Shown one piece after another: positions 61,629 through 64,000 of a DNA stretch of 64,000 nt. The stretch covers positions 124,001 through 188,000 of the forward strand of contig NZ_CP014513.1 of NCBI RefSeq assembly GCF_001577365.1, in the 5' to 3' direction. Numbering within the stretch: position 1 is the first letter of the stretch; every line of letters starts with the position of its first letter. The position numbers and the translations under genes are program-made. Source of the stretch: Frondihabitans sp. PAMC 28766. Lineage in GTDB: Bacteria > Actinomycetota > Actinomycetes > Actinomycetales > Microbacteriaceae. Under the pieces are notes generated by a model, which was given only the letters and a program-made list of their open reading frames with translations, was not told where the DNA came from and made no database searches.

Positions 61629-62543
61629 ATGGACACCGAAGCAGTCTCCCTTCCCTCAGCCACCACCTCGACCGCCCCGGCAGGTCTGCGGATCGTCGGC
61701 CTCACAGGAGACGGCGACACCGTGCTCGTGGGCGCGCTGAGCGCCGATGGCCGGAACGTCACCGTCCTCACCGACGTCGAGTCGTTCTGGGCCGCGCCTG
61801 CCGACCATCTCGCAGCACCGCCCACGGGCCCCGTCGTCTCGGTGGCCGATTCCAAGCTCGTCCCGCCCGTCCGGAAGGGTGCCCGGGTCATCTGCGTGGG
61901 CCTCAACTACGCCGAACACGTCAGCGAGGGCTCGTTCAAAGACGAGAAGCTGCCCGACTTCCCCACTCTGTTCGCCCGCTGGTCGGCTTCGCTCACGACC
62001 GGCGGCACCGGGATTCCCGTCCCGGCCGGCGAGGACGGCCTCGACTGGGAAGGCGAGGTGATGGCCTGGGTCGGCTCGCCTCTCGTCGACGCCTCGCCCG
62101 ACGAGGCACGCGCGGCCGTGGTCGGCTACTCGACTTTCAACGACGTCACCTCCCGCCGGGCGCAGAAGCAGACGTCGCAGTGGATCATCGGCAAGAACGG
62201 CGACCGCTCCGGGCCGGTCGGGCCGATGGTCCCGGCCTTCGAGGTCGGCGACATCCGGGACGGTCTTCACCTCGAGACGCGGGTCAACGGCGAAGTCGTG
62301 CAGAGCGGCAACACGACGCAGATGATCTACGGGGTCGGTGAGACTCTCGCCTACATCTCGCAGACGTTCACCGTGAATCCCGGAGATCTGCTGGCGACCG
62401 GCACCCCATCCGGTGTCGGCTATGCTCGCACTCCCCCGTGGCTGCTGCACCCCGGGGACGTCGTCGAGGTCGAGATCGAACGACTCGGCACCGTGACGAA
62501 CCACATCGTCGACAACGCGGACCGGCGGGCGGCGCTGTCGTGA
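61629..62543 (+). CDS. Fumarylacetoacetate-hydrolase-family protein
   Basis: A 304-residue FAH-fold enzyme. It has CVGLNYAEHVSEGS, the metal-binding DWEGEVMAWVGSPLVD region, and TGTPSGVGYARTPPWLLHPG. Family members hydrolyse fumarylpyruvate or acylpyruvates, isomerise, or decarboxylate oxo-acids after ring cleavage. No ring-cleavage dioxygenase is seen in this operon, so it could act on a ring opened by the hydroxylase or on an open-chain oxo-acid. Third catalytic gene of the plus-strand operon. Confidence 0.92.
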   Translation: MDTEAVSLPSATTSTAPAGLRIVGLTGDGDTVLVGALSADGRNVTVLTDVESFWAAPADHLAAPPTGPVVSVADSKLVPPVRKGARVICVGLNYAEHVSEGSFKDEKLPDFPTLFARWSASLTTGGTGIPVPAGEDGLDWEGEVMAWVGSPLVDASPDEARAAVVGYSTFNDVTSRRAQKQTSQWIIGKNGDRSGPVGPMVPAFEVGDIRDGLHLETRVNGEVVQSGNTTQMIYGVGETLAYISQTFTVNPGDLLATGTPSGVGYARTPPWLLHPGDVVEVEIERLGTVTNHIVDNADRRAALS

Positions 62544-62562
62544 CGACCGAGGTGTCGACGTC

Positions 62563-63429
62563 GTGATCCTGGTCACTGCCGCCAACGGAAATCAGGGCAG
62601 GACCCTTCTGCCCAAGCTGCTCGCCGCCGGGCACGAGGTCCGCGCGAACGTGCGCTCGGAGGCGTCCGCGGTCGCCCTCCGCGCGGCAGGCGTGACCGAC
62701 GTCGTCGTCGGAGACCTCGCGGATCCCGAGATCCTGGCCCGCTCGGTCCGCGACGTCGAGAAGATCTATCACGTGGGGCCGGCGCTGTCGCCGACCGAGC
62801 GGGAGACGGGCTTCGCCCTGATCGACGCCGCGCGGGCGGCCGGCGTCCGACACTTCGTCATGAGCTCGGTGCTGCACGCCATCACGACCGACCTCGTGCA
62901 GCACGAGGTCAAGCGCGACATCGAAGAGCACCTGCTGTCGTCGGGCCTCACCTTCACTATCCTGCAGCCGACGAACTACATGCTCGCGCACCGCCTCACG
63001 CCGGCCTTCGAGCGCGGTGTCTTCGAGCTGTCCTGGTCGCTCGACCGGCTGCAGTCGCTCGTCGACCCGAACGACGTCACCGACGTGGCGGCGCTGGTGC
63101 TCGGCGACACCGACAGGCACGCGTTCGCGACCTACGAGCTGGCGTCGGCCGGCCGATACTCGGCTCACGATATCGGCGGAATCATCGCGGCCGTCGTCGG
63201 GCACCCCATCGACGTGGTCGAGATCGACGCCGAGACGTTCGCCACGCGAATGGGCGACGCCGGCGAGTACCAGCGACGCGCGATGGACGCGATCAGCGCC
63301 CGCTACAGCTCGCACGACTTCGTCGGCAACCCCAACGTGCTGACGTGGCTGCTCGGCCGGGCTCCCACCTCGTTCGAGGAGTGGGTTCGGCGGCACGACG
63401 AGGCGTACCGCAACTCGTCTAGTCGGTGA
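62563..63429 (+). CDS. NmrA-like NAD(P)-binding protein
   Basis: A 288-residue Rossmann-fold protein of the NmrA/atypical SDR group: VTAANGNQGRTLLPKLLAAG at the N-terminus (GxxGxxG), HFVMSSVLHA, and LTFTILQPTNYMLAHRL. Members reduce quinones or similar compounds or act as redox sensors; a catalytic Tyr-Lys pair is not obvious. GTG 62563 lies 20 bp after the FAH gene. Its 3' end overlaps the convergent GntR gene by 11 bp. Confidence 0.85.
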   Translation: MILVTAANGNQGRTLLPKLLAAGHEVRANVRSEASAVALRAAGVTDVVVGDLADPEILARSVRDVEKIYHVGPALSPTERETGFALIDAARAAGVRHFVMSSVLHAITTDLVQHEVKRDIEEHLLSSGLTFTILQPTNYMLAHRLTPAFERGVFELSWSLDRLQSLVDPNDVTDVAALVLGDTDRHAFATYELASAGRYSAHDIGGIIAAVVGHPIDVVEIDAETFATRMGDAGEYQRRAMDAISARYSSHDFVGNPNVLTWLLGRAPTSFEEWVRRHDEAYRNSSSR

Positions 63430-64000
63430 CGAGCAGGCCTGCGTGCTTGTCGACGGCCTGCTTCACGCAAGCGGGATCACCGGCGACGATCGCGTCGACG
63501 AGCTCGCGATGGGTCTCGACTCGGAGGTCGAGCCACTCGGACGCCGTTTCGGGAGCCTCGTCATGCGTGGCCGCGACGGCGTGCTCGCGGACGAATCGTG
63601 TCATGGAGAGATACAGGGCGGACGCGGTCTGATTCGGCGAGATCAAGGCGATCCGCTCGTGGAGATCCCAGTTGGCGAGCAGAAATTGAGTCGTGCCCTT
63701 GACGGCCGCCGCGGTGAGCTTCGCGAGAAGCCGCTTCATGTCGGTGATGTCGCCGGCCGTGCGGTTCTCGGCCGCGTCGACGTCGATGAGGACCTCGAGG
63801 GCATCGCGGACGGCGACCGCCTCGGCGACCGACGCGGGGGCGTCCGTCACGGCGAGGAGGGTGTGCCTGATCCGCACCATGGGCCCCGCGGCGGTGGCGA
63901 AGAGACCGCCGCCCCGGCCCGGACGGATCTCGGCGAGCCCGCGGTCGGCCAGCAGCCGAACGGCCTCCGCCACCGTCGACCGGGCGAAACCGGAACGTTC
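63419..64000 (-). CDS. GntR/FadR-type regulator, partial at window edge
   Basis: The C-terminal 194 codons of a GntR protein: the end of the winged helix (SGFARSTVAEAVRLLADRGL, then EIRPGRGGGLFA) and an FCD effector domain (VAEAVAVRDALEVLIDVDAA, LLANWDLHERIALISPNQ, VETHRELVDAIVAGDPA) with Asp and His residues of the usual metal site. The N-terminus lies beyond base 64000. By position it may regulate the island's divergent operons at 58949-59042. Confidence 0.88.
   Translation of the reverse strand, partial: ERSGFARSTVAEAVRLLADRGLAEIRPGRGGGLFATAAGPMVRIRHTLLAVTDAPASVAEAVAVRDALEVLIDVDAAENRTAGDITDMKRLLAKLTAAAVKGTTQFLLANWDLHERIALISPNQTASALYLSMTRFVREHAVAATHDEAPETASEWLDLRVETHRELVDAIVAGDPACVKQAVDKHAGLLVTD

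Noticed and set aside
1..64000. tRNA, rRNA, riboswitch, phage integrase, transposase or CRISPR loci
   Set aside because: I looked for such genes and repeats on both strands and found none I could support. The island boundaries show no obvious attachment-site repeats or tRNA genes.

Overview
The window is GC-rich throughout, coding-dense, and full of 4-nt ATGA/GTGA gene overlaps. It encodes mostly actinobacterial families: ROK, LacI, IclR and GntR regulators, a mycofactocin-type SDR, a twin-arginine lipoprotein, and a CBM-GH18 chitinase. I infer a chromosomal segment of a high-GC actinobacterium, probably Microbacteriaceae-like; the genus cannot be fixed from the sequence. No rRNA, tRNA, CRISPR array, phage module or insertion sequence was seen.

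Layout. 0-11 kb: a LacI regulator with its promoter-operator, an orphan sugar-binding lipoprotein, a TIM-barrel isomerase, HutD, a Zn-alcohol dehydrogenase with a divergent TetR, a mycofactocin-type SDR, a ROK repressor, a secreted chitinase and a sugar porter. 11.4-18.7 kb: a cytochrome P450 system. A GntR regulator is divergent from a ferredoxin reductase and a flavodoxin (cineole-type electron chain). These face an operon of P450, aldo/keto reductase, creatininase-like protein and a FUSC membrane protein. 18.7-21 kb: decayed LacI, MFS and GNAT remnants, a HicAB toxin-antitoxin pair and a cupin. 21-29.3 kb: a complete hydroxyquinol/3-oxoadipate pathway (FAD hydroxylase, hydroxyquinol dioxygenase, maleylacetate reductase, CoA-transferase A/B, thiolase) with IclR and AraC regulators. 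29.4-34.4 kb: TetR + DHA2 exporter and MMPL + MarR, each with visible operators. 34.4-38.8 kb: a methylcitrate operon (GntR-prpD-prpB-prpC). 38.8-42.9 kb: pyruvate carboxylase overlapped by the biotin transporter gene bioY. 43-48.4 kb: TetR divergent from an unusual fused secreted hydrolase-ABC ATPase, its permease and an SDR. 48.4-64 kb: a catabolic island with two CocE/NonD hydrolases, an acyl-CoA-dehydrogenase-like oxygenase, a flavin reductase-IclR fusion, enoyl-CoA hydratase, CoA-transferase, an MhpA-type hydroxylase, FAH-family hydrolase, SnoaL-like proteins, cupin, NmrA-like protein, and TetR and GntR regulators.

How genes work together. The hydroxyquinol and methylcitrate gene sets feed succinyl-CoA, acetyl-CoA and pyruvate into central metabolism, and pyruvate carboxylase with BioY supports anaplerosis. 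In the 48-64 kb island two separate promoters share the same architecture: a CTCAAC-N4-GTTGAG palindrome overlapping a TTGAG(A/G) -35 box, then 17 bp and TACGCT. This ties both CocE transcription units to the TetR gene lying between them. The substrate of this island cannot be named from sequence.

Data quality. Ten apparent single-nucleotide G/C deletions, always a loss and nearly always inside a homopolymer, disrupt seven genes (chitinase, creatininase, a LacI fragment, prpD, a TetR, a hypothetical gene, the second CocE). This bias looks more like sequencing error than decay, so genes labelled pseudogene on this basis may be intact in the organism.
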